Shown in pieces: positions 43,776 to 51,496 of a stretch of 64,000 bases of DNA (position 1 is its first letter; every line of letters begins with the position of its first letter). The notes under the pieces are model-generated. The model did no database searches, had not been told where the DNA came from, and saw only the letters and a list, made by a program, of their open reading frames with translations. A program made the translations under genes and the position numbers. Origin of the DNA: Ferruginibacter paludis (GTDB taxonomy: Bacteria; Bacteroidota; Bacteroidia; Chitinophagales; Chitinophagaceae); contig NZ_JAUFQJ010000001.1 of the NCBI RefSeq assembly GCF_030409685.1, positions 421,076-485,075 on the forward strand, given 5' to 3'.

Positions 43776-43795
43776 AAATTAGGGCAAATTAGGGC
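43776..43795 (+). repeat. Tandem 10-base repeat near attL
   Basis: AAATTAGGGC occurs twice head to tail with no spacer. One-helical-turn spacing suggests a protein-binding site, for example for the excisionase. Confidence 0.5.
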
Positions 43796-43820
43796 AAATG
43801 AGTTGAGATTAAAATTAAAG

Positions 43821-43840
43821 GTCCCCTGCTGCGTCCCCTG
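43821..43840 (+). promoter_or_regulatory. Left arm-type site candidate: GTCCCCTG twice, 4-base spacer
   Basis: GTCCCCTG at 43821-43828 and 43833-43840. The same pair, same spacing and same orientation recur at 51432-51451 near the other end. Paired direct repeats flanking an attachment core are typical of integrase arm-binding sites. Confidence 0.6.
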
Positions 43841-43885
43841 ATAAATATTATACCTGTATATTTACCGAACACTAAACCGTACTAT

Positions 43886-45163
43886 ATGCCCGATGCAACC
43901 TTTGTTTTGAAAGAACCAAACAGTTCTGAACCTACCTTGATTTATTTATTCTTCCGGTTCAACAAGCAAAAACTAAAATATTCTACCAGCGAAAAAATCA
44001 AACCTAAGTATTGGAATGATGAAAAGCAAAGAGCAAAGGAAACAAGATCATTTCCTAACTATGCCAGCTTAAACAATACCCTTGATAATCTTGCCAGAAC
44101 GGTTAAAGATGCCCATAGCGACCTTATAAGAGAAAAACGAGCTCCTACGCCCTTTAAGTTAAAAGACGCCCTTGATAAGTCTCTTTACAAAGAGGACTAC
44201 GGGCAAAAAACAACCTTCTTAAAATTTGTTGAATTACTGATAAAAGATTCTAACCGGAAACCTAATACCATTAAAAAATGGCAGCAAACGTTAAACAAGC
44301 TGGTTGAATTTAAAAATGCCACACAAACAGAGGTAGACTTTGATACGATCAACATGGAATTTTATAATCGGTTTATCCAGTACCTGAATAAAAAGGGCTA
44401 CACACAAACTGTAAGTAGAAGAGGGCAGGAGAATGTGATTACTAAAAAAAATTATGCTATGAATACTATAGGCGGATTTATAAAAGCAATAAAGATATTT
44501 ATGAATGAAGCCGTTGATAGAAACATGACTAAAAATTTGGAATATAGAAATAGAAATTTTAAAGTTACTGATGAAGAAGTTGATAAAATATATCTGTCAC
44601 AAACAGAGATTTTAAACATTTACAAAATTGATTTTACCAATGATAAAAGACTTGAAAAAGTAAGAGACTTATTTGTTGTTGGCTGTTATACCGGACTAAG
44701 GTTTTCAGACCTTATTGAGGTGAGACCGGAAAATATTATTAATGGGGGATCACAAATTAAAATTCGCACCGAAAAAACTTCCGAGATTGTAGTTATACCA
44801 TTGCATAAATTTGTGAAAGAAATAATCTTAAAGTACAATGGGAGCCTGCCGCCTGTAATAAGTAATCAAAAAATGAATAAATATTTAAAAGAAATTGGTG
44901 AGATTGCCGGTATTGATAATACACTTAGTATTGCTATAACGAGAGGTGGCAAGACAGAAAATAATTCCTTTTCAAAATTTGATTTAATTACTACGCATAC
45001 CGCTCGCCGGTCCTTTGCGACTAATGCATATTTAATGGATGTTCCATCTATTTCAATAATGAAAATCACCGGACATACTACTGAACGATCTTTTATGAAA
45101 TATATCAAAATCAGTCAGGAGGATAATGCAAACAAATTAATTAATCACCCTTTTTTCAATTAA
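43886..45163 (+). CDS. Tyrosine recombinase (integrase) of the element
   Basis: A 425-residue site-specific recombinase. The N-terminal part (about 10-110) is an arm-binding-like domain (FNKQKLKYSTSEKIKPKYWND), typical of Bacteroidetes integrases; a SAM-like core-binding domain follows (about 110-215, NRKPNTIKKWQQTLNKLVEF). The catalytic domain shows the full set: Arg272 (YTGLRFSDL), Lys297 (RTEKTSE), His371 and Arg374 (THTARRSF), His397 (ITGHTTERSF) and Tyr406 (MKYIKI). It lies next to attL, as is usual, and begins a plus-strand operon. Confidence 0.95.
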   Translation: MPDATFVLKEPNSSEPTLIYLFFRFNKQKLKYSTSEKIKPKYWNDEKQRAKETRSFPNYASLNNTLDNLARTVKDAHSDLIREKRAPTPFKLKDALDKSLYKEDYGQKTTFLKFVELLIKDSNRKPNTIKKWQQTLNKLVEFKNATQTEVDFDTINMEFYNRFIQYLNKKGYTQTVSRRGQENVITKKNYAMNTIGGFIKAIKIFMNEAVDRNMTKNLEYRNRNFKVTDEEVDKIYLSQTEILNIYKIDFTNDKRLEKVRDLFVVGCYTGLRFSDLIEVRPENIINGGSQIKIRTEKTSEIVVIPLHKFVKEIILKYNGSLPPVISNQKMNKYLKEIGEIAGIDNTLSIAITRGGKTENNSFSKFDLITTHTARRSFATNAYLMDVPSISIMKITGHTTERSFMKYIKISQEDNANKLINHPFFN

Positions 45164-45169
45164 TACCCT

Positions 45170-45631
45170 ATGTTACAAACTGAAGAGAATTTCGAGGAAT
45201 GGAAAAATAAGCCTGCTTCAAAGTATGCAAACACTTTTGGAAAATATACTAACAGGGATTTGCAAATTCACTTGGTAGATATAGATGAAAGACTTCAAGA
45301 CATTGAACATAAAATAAATCCAACCGCGAAGAAAATACTTTCCACCCGTTCACAGCAAATGTTACTGCTTCTTCATCTTGGTGTATTGGAGAAGCTTAAC
45401 ACCTTCAACATATCAAACAAAAAAAAAGCAAAATTCTTAGCAGTTTTATTAAATGCAAGCGACGACAACATTGAAAAGGACTTGTCAGTAATCGCACTAC
45501 CTGCCTCAAAACTTGCCACCTTCGCTAATTATAAATTTGTTAATGAAGCGTTCAGGCTGGCCGGGATAACTGAGCTGGCAGATAAAACAGAAAATATTTT
45601 GGATGCTATAATTAAACTCGAAAATAAATAG
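45170..45631 (+). CDS. Hypothetical protein of the element
   Basis: A 153-residue soluble, mostly helical protein starting 6 bases after the integrase stop, so probably co-translated. YANTFGKYTNRDLQIHLVDIDERLQDIEHKI suggests a coiled coil, and FNISNKKKAKFLAVLLNASDDNIEKDLS reads like a small helical domain often found in proteins of Bacteroidetes mobile elements. No named family. A role in integration or replication control is only inference from position. Confidence 0.75.
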   Translation: MLQTEENFEEWKNKPASKYANTFGKYTNRDLQIHLVDIDERLQDIEHKINPTAKKILSTRSQQMLLLLHLGVLEKLNTFNISNKKKAKFLAVLLNASDDNIEKDLSVIALPASKLATFANYKFVNEAFRLAGITELADKTENILDAIIKLENK

Positions 45632-45678
45632 GGGATACCTCAACACCCTACCCACGTAGCGAAATGGCTTTCATTTGC

Positions 45679-45701
45679 CTTGTCGATAAAACAACGACAA
45701 G
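45679..45701 (+). promoter_or_regulatory. Inverted repeat just upstream of the HTH gene
   Basis: CTTGTCG (45679-45685) and CGACAAG (45695-45701) are perfect 7-base arms with a 9-base spacer, ending 6 bases before the ATG at 45708. It is a candidate operator for the HTH protein or an mRNA hairpin masking its start. Confidence 0.55.
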
Positions 45702-45707
45702 TAACCT

Positions 45708-46013
45708 ATGGAGATCATATTAAATGGGGTAAAGCTAAGTGAACTGTTAGAGAGGATCGGACAGTTGATTGATGCAAAGCTGGGAAATATCCCCCAACCC
45801 ACCACCGAACAAAAATCAAAATTTATTTCCCGTGCAGAAGTTGCCGGACTTCTGAAAATTTCCCTGCCCACTTTAAACGAGTGGACAAAACTAGGCTGGC
45901 TGTTATCCTACAAAATGGGCAACAGGGTATTGTATAAAGCTGATGAAGTAGAACAGGCTCTTTGTAAAGTAACAGCATACAAACATAAGAAAGGAGGTAA
46001 TCATGGCGCATAA
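45708..46013 (+). CDS. Helix-turn-helix, excisionase-like DNA-binding protein
   Basis: A 101-residue protein. KFISRAEVAGLLKISLPTLNEWTKLGWLLSYKMGNRVLYKADEVEQAL is a MerR/excisionase-type winged helix (HTH_17), with the typical order of recognition helix, wing (KMGNRVLYK) and following helix. The N-terminal 40 residues form a helix. Such proteins act as excisionases or replication/transfer regulators in Bacteroidetes elements. It overlaps the next gene by 11 bases. Confidence 0.85.
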   Translation: MEIILNGVKLSELLERIGQLIDAKLGNIPQPTTEQKSKFISRAEVAGLLKISLPTLNEWTKLGWLLSYKMGNRVLYKADEVEQALCKVTAYKHKKGGNHGA

Positions 46014-46350
46014 AAATGATTACACTTGCATTGCTTTCTTCAAAGATAGCAATCCTAAAAAATGGCAATTTGTACACAGCCTTTCAAAATTTGTCTCCTT
46101 TCTCAATAAAGAACATCCTGATTGGATATACTTCAATGTATATGAAAGACGAACATCAAAATACCTAAAGCGGTTTTATCCTGGCAACTTAGTTCCCTAC
46201 TTTCTTCCGCTATCGATCTTCGCAATAATCCTCCATTTTTTTTTAACCTTTAATAACAATCCGCTTCGATCTGTATTCCCTTATGGTTTTAATAATACTA
46301 CAACTATTCAGAACGCTTCCAGTCAAAAAAAGGAGGGTTTATGCGGGTAG
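46003..46350 (+). CDS. Small one-TM protein of the element
   Basis: A 115-residue protein with one TM helix (LVPYFLPLSIFAIILHFFLTF, about 62-82). The first 60 residues are soluble (FFKDSNPKKWQFVHSLSKFVSFLNKEHPDWIYFNVYERR). The start has a strong Shine-Dalgarno site (AAGGAGGT at 45991-45998), unusual for this phylum. It overlaps both neighbours (11 and 10 bases). No family recognised. Confidence 0.75.
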   Translation: MAHKNDYTCIAFFKDSNPKKWQFVHSLSKFVSFLNKEHPDWIYFNVYERRTSKYLKRFYPGNLVPYFLPLSIFAIILHFFLTFNNNPLRSVFPYGFNNTTTIQNASSQKKEGLCG

Positions 46351-47279
46351 TAAAAAACACTTACGGAGTAAGTATTGTCTTTAGCCCGAAGCAATCAGAC
46401 TTCGATAAAATGGGTAGTCTCTCCGGCTCTTGTTTAAACAGGGTAAAAGCTCCCCCGAAAATTGCAACTGCCAAAAAGCAACCATCAGTAAACGGGATTT
46501 TAAAAACGGAAAAATCTTCCATGCGTAAAACTAAAGAACTAGAACTGAAGAAGTCCTGGACAATGTCACCTCGAACAAAGTCGAAGATCAGGAGAAAGAT
46601 CATTGCATTATCACAAGTACAAAAAAGGTTAAGTTTTGTTACCCTTACTTTTTGCAATAACGTTGATGATGCCGTAGCGGTTAAAATACTGGCCAAATTT
46701 CTTGACAACGTAAAAAAATTGAGTGATGATTTTCAATACCTCTGGGTAGCAGAAAAACAAACCAATAACGTTGTTTTTAAAGATAACATTCACTTTCACC
46801 TTATCACTAACAAGTTTTGGGAAATAAAAAAATGGTGGCCGTATTGGTTAGACTTACAGGCACGAAACAACATTTTGCCCACTGATGAAAATTACAGGCC
46901 ATCTTCCGCTTTTGATGTAAAAAAGATTAATTCTAAAAGCATTAAATCCGTTTGTAATTACCTCACCAAATATGTTACTAAGAACGTCAGCAAGTTCAAT
47001 TGTCAGGTGTGGAATTGTTCAAAGAAGATTTCACGGTTATATACTGACTTTTATTCGGGAACCGGCTTCATTGACAATCTTGAATATTTGGAAGAGCAAC
47101 AATTGCTGGGTGGTGAAATCAAAACATTCATTCAGGAATACTGCGACGTTAAGCTGATACCTCTTAACAGAACCACATTACCTTTTTACAGTAAAATAGA
47201 AAAAGAAAACAGAAGAATCTGGAATTATAAACCATTAGAAAAATTAAATGAACCAACACATGAAAAAGCAACCGTTTAA
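46341..47279 (+). CDS. HUH-superfamily rolling-circle replication initiator
   Basis: A 312-residue protein. Motif 1 is FVTLTF (99-104); motif 2 is NIHFHLITN, the metal-binding His-hydrophobic-His (His151, His153); motif 3 is NYLTKYVTK with two candidate nicking tyrosines (Tyr207, Tyr211). These occur in the right order and spacing for a Rep or relaxase-like HUH nuclease, of the kind found on small plasmids and single-stranded DNA phages. The N-terminal 90 residues are basic. The start has a strong Shine-Dalgarno site (AGGAGGG, 46331-46337). It probably allows the excised circle to replicate. Confidence 0.8.
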   Translation: MRVVKNTYGVSIVFSPKQSDFDKMGSLSGSCLNRVKAPPKIATAKKQPSVNGILKTEKSSMRKTKELELKKSWTMSPRTKSKIRRKIIALSQVQKRLSFVTLTFCNNVDDAVAVKILAKFLDNVKKLSDDFQYLWVAEKQTNNVVFKDNIHFHLITNKFWEIKKWWPYWLDLQARNNILPTDENYRPSSAFDVKKINSKSIKSVCNYLTKYVTKNVSKFNCQVWNCSKKISRLYTDFYSGTGFIDNLEYLEEQQLLGGEIKTFIQEYCDVKLIPLNRTTLPFYSKIEKENRRIWNYKPLEKLNEPTHEKATV

Positions 47280-47586
47280 ACTACCAAAACTGACCAAATT
47301 CGAAACCAATAAAATAGGAAAAGAAATATGGCTCGATAAAATAAGCAATGCACAAAATATACTAACCTTTATTAAAACCTCGGATTCAGACTACGATTGT
47401 TTGTTTAGTGGAATGGGGCAAGTTGAGTTAGGGATGTTACTAGTTTTGTTCGGTAGATATCCTGAAGTATATGACTTTTTTTATACCGCTGTTGTAAATA
47501 CCGAGTTGTACAAAAATGATGAAATAGCGGGTTTTAATTATACTCTTTCGTTGGAAGAAAATTTAAAACAGAATAAATTTATTTGA
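47248..47586 (+). CDS. Hypothetical protein, last gene of the element operon
   Basis: A 112-residue soluble protein overlapping the Rep gene by 32 bases; an alternative start at 47260 shortens the overlap to 20. The middle is FSGMGQVELGMLLVLFGRYPEVYDFFYTAVV. No family recognised. Position and overlap tie it to replication or maintenance. It is followed by a terminator. Confidence 0.65.
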   Translation: MNQHMKKQPFKLPKLTKFETNKIGKEIWLDKISNAQNILTFIKTSDSDYDCLFSGMGQVELGMLLVLFGRYPEVYDFFYTAVVNTELYKNDEIAGFNYTLSLEENLKQNKFI

Positions 47587-47618
47587 TAAAGAGATATACA
47601 GTTTATTATTTAACACAT

Positions 47619-47639
47619 GAGGCGAAAGCCTCTTTTTTT
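47619..47639 (+). terminator. Terminator of the element's plus-strand operon
   Basis: GAGGC-GAAA-GCCTC with a GNRA tetraloop and a run of seven T, 32 bases after the stop at 47586. Confidence 0.8.
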
Positions 47640-48009
47640 ATGTACATATTATATTATGGGTTACTGTCACCAGAAACTTCAAAAGTGATTATATTGGTAA
47701 CTCGTTTGTAGAAATTTTTAGTCTATAATTTATGCCAACAATAAATCCTTGTTATTTTGGGGCATTAATGAAACGTCCGGCCAACCAATAACAAAAACAT
47801 AATTTGAAAAATAAATGTACAATACTTAGTCTGCCCCAATATTGCAAAACCCTACTGTTATGTGCAGTTGGGTCTACTTAGTGAATTAAGATTCTCTAAA
47901 CATTCTTATTATTTCCTCACCCGTTGATTTGTCTATAGCAACTGGTAAGCTTTATTTGCAAGAAAATGCCCTGCATGATATACCTAGATTAAGTAGTTTC
48001 TTTATTTGA
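47640..48009. other. Non-coding DNA between the element's two halves
   Basis: No gene seen in 370 bases. TTTTGGGGCA (about 47757-47766) is loosely inverted in TGCCCCAATATTG (about 47832-47844), which may be a decayed copy of the junctions described at 49526 and 50439. Confidence 0.4.
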
Positions 48010-48627
48010 TCAAAATACTTTAAAACAATAACTGTGTTTTCTATCATATTCACTCAATGCTCCAACTATATTTTCGATTAAATAAAGGTGCTTATCCTCA
48101 TTCACATTGAGTATTTCGAAGCTAGCTTTACCACATTGTTCCATGCCTTTACGATACACAACGTTCGGAATATCAGTAATTGTAAAAACATATAATCCTT
48201 TCTTTTTAGCTACAATACCAATTTTAAATTTATAATTATTGTTGGATTCAAAGAAACTTAGTTGCTTAACTCTTTCAGGGGATAAAGTTTGAATAGAATA
48301 TATTTCACCATCGACTTTTATAAAATCAAAACTATCAACCGCACCCCTATCATTACTAAGAAATTTTTTTATATCCTGAACAATTAGTGACGTGCCCAAA
48401 TTTACTGCTCCTACAAAATTTATTTGACTTTTTGTGTTCAAGTCTTGCATCTTAGAAGGTGTCTCGCATTTCAACCACAAAGTATCTCCCAAAGGAATAC
48501 TATCTTTTTCACTCGAAAAAGAGGTTTTAATTAAAAAAGAGTAATCTGGTTCATTACAAGCCTTTTTACACGCCGAAAATTGTAGAAAGAACCATGTTAG
48601 TAAAAAAAGCGTTATCGAAAATTTCAT
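48010..48627 (-). CDS. Lipoprotein of unknown function
   Basis: A 205-residue lipoprotein (MKFSITLFLLTWFFLQFSAC, lipobox Cys at residue 20, then KK). The mature part is mainly beta-like, with FSSEKDSIPLGDTLWLKCETP, then GLYVFTITDIPNVVYRKGMEQCGKASFEILN, which suggests an Ig- or jelly-roll-type fold. No family recognised. It is cargo of the element. No inverted repeats flanking it were seen, unlike the next three genes. Confidence 0.72.
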   Translation of the reverse strand: MKFSITLFLLTWFFLQFSACKKACNEPDYSFLIKTSFSSEKDSIPLGDTLWLKCETPSKMQDLNTKSQINFVGAVNLGTSLIVQDIKKFLSNDRGAVDSFDFIKVDGEIYSIQTLSPERVKQLSFFESNNNYKFKIGIVAKKKGLYVFTITDIPNVVYRKGMEQCGKASFEILNVNEDKHLYLIENIVGALSEYDRKHSYCFKVF

Positions 48628-48867
48628 AAATTAATAGTTATATTTAAAACAAACCCTATAGTATCTATTTAAAAGCCTGAAGTTTGGTATGTATTGAAAT
48701 CTTCATCAACAGCTATATGTTAATACCTCTAACTTAAAACCATATGGCAATTCAAAAGTCCAACCAATATTTTTAAGTTGATATTTCTTATTTGTTTGGC
48801 GAAGTAAGTTAAACAAAAAAAATGTTGAAGCTTTTAATATTAACGTTCACATTGTATTGCACATAAA

Positions 48868-49529
48868 GCCCAATGTTACAAGCCGTTTTTCTTTGTCGGT
48901 CTAAGTGAATAGTCCAAAGACCAATGAGGTTTAAAACCATGTTCAACATCCGCACTGTCTGGCGATGGATATAAACGAAATTGCTCAACAAAGTTTTTAT
49001 GTGTCAATTCGAAAACTTGTTTGCCTTTAAAGTCTGGTGGCAAACAAGGAAAATATTTGTCGTGCAGATAGTTCATAATTTCCATACCGGACGTATCTAC
49101 CAACTCTGCGTCAATATTAAAACTGATATTTAATTTAAAGATTCGTTTTTGTTTGTCTGTCGTGAAATACATTGCCCCGTCAATTGTACCTGTTGACAAT
49201 TTTGTGCTATAAAAGTCGTCAAGAGATAAATAGTCTGTAATTCCTTGTCTGTGAAAGTTCTGATACGAACCGTTTGGGTCATACCTAAAAGAAAAAGTTG
49301 TGTCAAACAGATTTATATTTTGTCCAAATGCTAAAAGAGGTTTGCCTTTATAATACAAGCAACTTTTGTCAGCGTTCGTATTTGTTGTGTCGAAGTTTTC
49401 TGCGACAAGTATTGAGTCGTACGATGAGAGTTGTGTCACAGTAGAAGTGTTTCTGTTTGTGCAGGAAAATGTCGATATGCAAATTAGGAGTAGGATGCTT
49501 CTCATAAAATGGCTTGTAACGTTGAGGGC
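48868..49529 (-). repeat. Cassette-like unit 1 with inverted terminal repeats
   Basis: GCCCAATGTTACAAGCC (48868-48884) is matched in inverse by GGCTTGTAAC-GTTGAGGGC (49511-49529). The enclosed gene (48876-49505) has its stop codon inside the left repeat and its start 5 bases from the right repeat. Confidence 0.6.
48876..49505 (-). CDS. Cassette-borne lipoprotein of unknown function
   Basis: A 209-residue lipoprotein (MRSILLLICISTFSC, lipobox Cys at residue 15). The mature part has no recognised domain; FSFRYDPNGSYQNFHRQGITDYLSLDDFYSTKL and YFTTDKQKRIFKLNISFNI alternate like beta strands. It fills cassette unit 1 almost completely. Its function is unknown. Confidence 0.7.
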   Translation of the reverse strand: MRSILLLICISTFSCTNRNTSTVTQLSSYDSILVAENFDTTNTNADKSCLYYKGKPLLAFGQNINLFDTTFSFRYDPNGSYQNFHRQGITDYLSLDDFYSTKLSTGTIDGAMYFTTDKQKRIFKLNISFNIDAELVDTSGMEIMNYLHDKYFPCLPPDFKGKQVFELTHKNFVEQFRLYPSPDSADVEHGFKPHWSLDYSLRPTKKNGL

Positions 49530-49699
49530 TTGCTGCTGTGCTGTAAATTTATAATGTCCAGCCCGGAACTGCAGCCCAATAGAATTACTGATGTTGAAGA
49601 TAAGAACTAAAGCCGAATAGAATTACGTCCGCAGAAACCGCTGCTGATAGCGAACAAAAAGATGAGGATTTATTCGTCTGCCAGCATAGCAGCAAACCC
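49526..49699. repeat. Cassette junction sequence A (174 bases)
   Basis: The ends are inverted repeats: GGGCTTGCTGCTGTGCTG (49526-49543) against the complement of 49682-49699 (16 of 18 match). It has no gene. Internal stretches such as CTGATGTTGAAGA and GCTGATAGCGA resemble CTGATGTTCAAAA and GCTGATAAGCGA in junction B at 50439. Confidence 0.6.
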
Positions 49700-49702
49700 C
49701 AT

Positions 49703-50435
49703 GTAAGCAGCAGTACTTCTTGTCCGCTAATAAATCTGTCCTTTTGCTTTTAGCCAAACGATTTCTAATCCTGTGGCTTGTCTAAGTTTCTCCAATTCTT
49801 CACTCGTACAATACCCAAGCACAAAGTCTTGTCCACCTGTATTAAAAAACGTGAACTTGCCATTTGTTTTGTATTTGTCGGTTAAAGCTTGAACTCTGTC
49901 AAACAAATCACCGTCAGCCCAATCATTATCAACTTTTAAATCCCATTTGTAGTTGTCGCCTTTGCACGTGAATGAAACCCATGCTTTGCCTTCGTCAATT
50001 TCAACATAGTCTTTGATATTTTCAAAAGACAAATCGCCATTTGTTATGCGGCTGATATTTTTCATTATGTCAACATAGGCTCCATGGTCTTCAATTGCTT
50101 CCAAGTCAAAGTCCCACACTTTGTTAGTTAAAGGTGTCCATGGTTCACTTTCAATTGTCTGTCCAAGCGTTTGATACATTAAATGAAATGGCTGTTCTTC
50201 AAATTCTTTATGCCCACCTGACCAGCGATTAATGTCTGATGTGTCAATGCCTGGATTAAGAACAAAACCAAGTTGTTTGAAAGTTTCAAGTTGTTGTTCA
50301 AATGTCGGCTTGCTATTTTTTAAAGATTGTGTCTTACTATTTGGGTTACTGTTGCAACCAAATAAACCTAAAAGTCCGGCTATAAGTCCCATGAATATTT
50401 TTTGCATTAGTAGGTGTCTGTGTATTGCTGCTTAC
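49703..50435 (-). repeat. Cassette-like unit 2 with inverted terminal repeats
   Basis: GTAAGCAGCAGTAC (49703-49716) is matched in inverse by GTATTGCTGCTTAC (50422-50435), 13 of 14. It encloses one gene. Confidence 0.6.
49727..50407 (-). CDS. Cassette-borne lipoprotein of unknown function
   Basis: A 226-residue lipoprotein (MQKIFMGLIAGLLGLFGC, lipobox Cys at residue 18). The mature part opens with TFEQQLETFKQLGFVLNPGIDTSDINRW and continues GKAWVSFTCKGDNYKWDLKVDNDWADGDLF. It is soluble and mixed alpha/beta, with many Asp, Trp and Lys. No family recognised. It occupies cassette unit 2. Confidence 0.7.
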   Translation of the reverse strand: MQKIFMGLIAGLLGLFGCNSNPNSKTQSLKNSKPTFEQQLETFKQLGFVLNPGIDTSDINRWSGGHKEFEEQPFHLMYQTLGQTIESEPWTPLTNKVWDFDLEAIEDHGAYVDIMKNISRITNGDLSFENIKDYVEIDEGKAWVSFTCKGDNYKWDLKVDNDWADGDLFDRVQALTDKYKTNGKFTFFNTGGQDFVLGYCTSEELEKLRQATGLEIVWLKAKGQIY

Positions 50436-50438
50436 GAA

Positions 50439-50619
50439 CAAGTATTGCCGATGGTGGGGTAGTTGAAAAACCTCCGCTTGGCAACCGAAGTTCATGATTT
50501 ATTCAAAGGTTAAAATTTATTCTGATGTTCAAAAGAGTTCCTTCTGCCCGAACCAAAGCTGATAAGCGACTTGCTGCCGATTGCTCCAACGTCCAGCCCC
50601 ACTATCGGCAATACTCTTG
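50439..50619. repeat. Cassette junction sequence B (181 bases)
   Basis: The ends are inverted repeats: CAAGTATTGCCGATGGTGGGG (50439-50459; quoted as CAAGTATTGCC then GATGGTGGGG) against the complement of 50597-50619, matching except one base and a two-base insertion. It has no gene and is similar in length and internal motifs to junction A. Confidence 0.65.
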
Positions 50620-51136
50620 TTGCCTGCTGGGTTTTTTGCGGTCGTTAATGTCCATCTTTGGCATTTGTCTGGATGTTGTCCACAGGTGAACTTATTTTTT
50701 CTATACTAAAATCTTCTGTATCCATTTTGTAAATAAACTCGCCTTCTTTGTTGGCAGCTACAAAACGAAAATATTTCCAGTCGCTGTCAATGTCAGTTTG
50801 GTGAAGACCGTTAACCCACCAAATATTATTAGCGTCGTTAAAAAATTCTGAATATTGATGTGAACTTTTGGCGACACCAACTTCGTTAAAAGGTTCTACA
50901 AGTTTGTAAATTATAAGTCCACAACCAGCTACGACCAAATATTTTTCATCCCGTGATATAATTGCACAGTCTGGGTCTCCATAAAAGTGACCTATATAAA
51001 CAGACTTTTTTAAATTATTACTTTTGAAGTGAAGCGTTACAGACTCGTATTCCGAAGTCACTTTATAGTTAACACTTTCAGCTAAATATCTAATCATACT
51101 GATGTCGTAGTGTGTCGGTTTAACATAGCAGGCAAC
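50619..51136 (-). repeat. Cassette-like unit 3 with inverted terminal repeats
   Basis: GTTGCCTGCT (50619-50628) is matched perfectly in inverse by AGCAGGCAAC (51127-51136). The similarity continues inward less well. It encloses one gene. Confidence 0.55.
50645..51097 (-). CDS. Cassette-borne hypothetical protein
   Basis: I start at the ATG at 51097 (150 residues). The longer frame to 51241 crosses the right inverted repeat of the cassette and adds a Cys-rich, unconvincing stretch. The protein opens MIRYLAESVNYKVTSEYESVTLHFKS, then IGHFYGDPDCAIISRDEKYLVVAGCGLIIYKL and FFNDANNIWWVNGLHQTDIDSDWKYFRFVAANKEGEFIYKMD. It is soluble, beta-rich, and resembles cytoplasmic immunity-like or WD/beta-propeller fragments, but no family is certain. 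Confidence 0.65.
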   Translation of the reverse strand: MIRYLAESVNYKVTSEYESVTLHFKSNNLKKSVYIGHFYGDPDCAIISRDEKYLVVAGCGLIIYKLVEPFNEVGVAKSSHQYSEFFNDANNIWWVNGLHQTDIDSDWKYFRFVAANKEGEFIYKMDTEDFSIEKISSPVDNIQTNAKDGH

Positions 51137-51188
51137 TCGTAAATATACGCAAGATTTTGTTCCAAAAGTTCTTAATTTACAAGCATAA

Positions 51189-51419
51189 ATGGAACAAAAA
51201 ATATTTTTTAAATACATAAATACAGGCTTAGGTATCGGCATGGTGGATATAAAAAACGTTTATTTATTGTCCCCAAAATTCCAAAAGCTTTTACCGGAGG
51301 TATATAAAGGAACGTTGATATATAGAATACAAGCTTCGTCAAAAAGAATAAGTTACAAAAGAATTAAAAAAGGATTAACTCGAAACCTATTCTCGATTAC
51401 TGTTGTAATACCTTTTTAA
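51189..51419 (+). CDS. Possible small basic protein at the right end of the element
   Basis: A 76-residue frame, strongly basic, ending SSKRISYKRIKKGLTRNLFSITVVIPF. The residue pattern looks protein-like rather than random, and it lies just inside the right end (attR begins 78 bases later). It has no Shine-Dalgarno or promoter match, so the call is weak. Confidence 0.35.
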   Translation: MEQKIFFKYINTGLGIGMVDIKNVYLLSPKFQKLLPEVYKGTLIYRIQASSKRISYKRIKKGLTRNLFSITVVIPF

Positions 51420-51431
51420 TTATCATCTAAC

Positions 51432-51451
51432 GTCCCCTGAAAAGTCCCCTG
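51432..51451 (+). promoter_or_regulatory. Right arm-type site candidate: GTCCCCTG twice, 4-base spacer
   Basis: GTCCCCTG at 51432-51439 and 51444-51451, mirroring the left pair at 43821-43840 in sequence, spacing and orientation. Confidence 0.6.
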
Positions 51452-51460
51452 TAAAATCAA

Positions 51461-51494
51461 AAAAGCCCTGAAAGTTAATACTATCAAGGCTTTT
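51461..51494 (-). terminator. Element-supplied terminator for tRNA-Glu
   Basis: AAAAGCC (51461-51467) and GGCTTTT (51488-51494) form a hairpin followed, reading leftward, by a T-run. It lies inside the element next to attR and would replace the displaced host terminator at 43642-43669. Confidence 0.65.
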
Positions 51495-51496
51495 AG

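Noticed and set aside
43776..43840. A CRISPR array near attL
   Set aside because: The repeats are only 8-10 bases, occur twice each, and have no spacers; they fit protein-binding sites.
51098..51241. Extension of the last cassette gene to 51241
   Set aside because: It crosses the inverted repeat of the cassette (51127-51136) and overlaps a possible plus-strand gene; the added residues are unconvincing.
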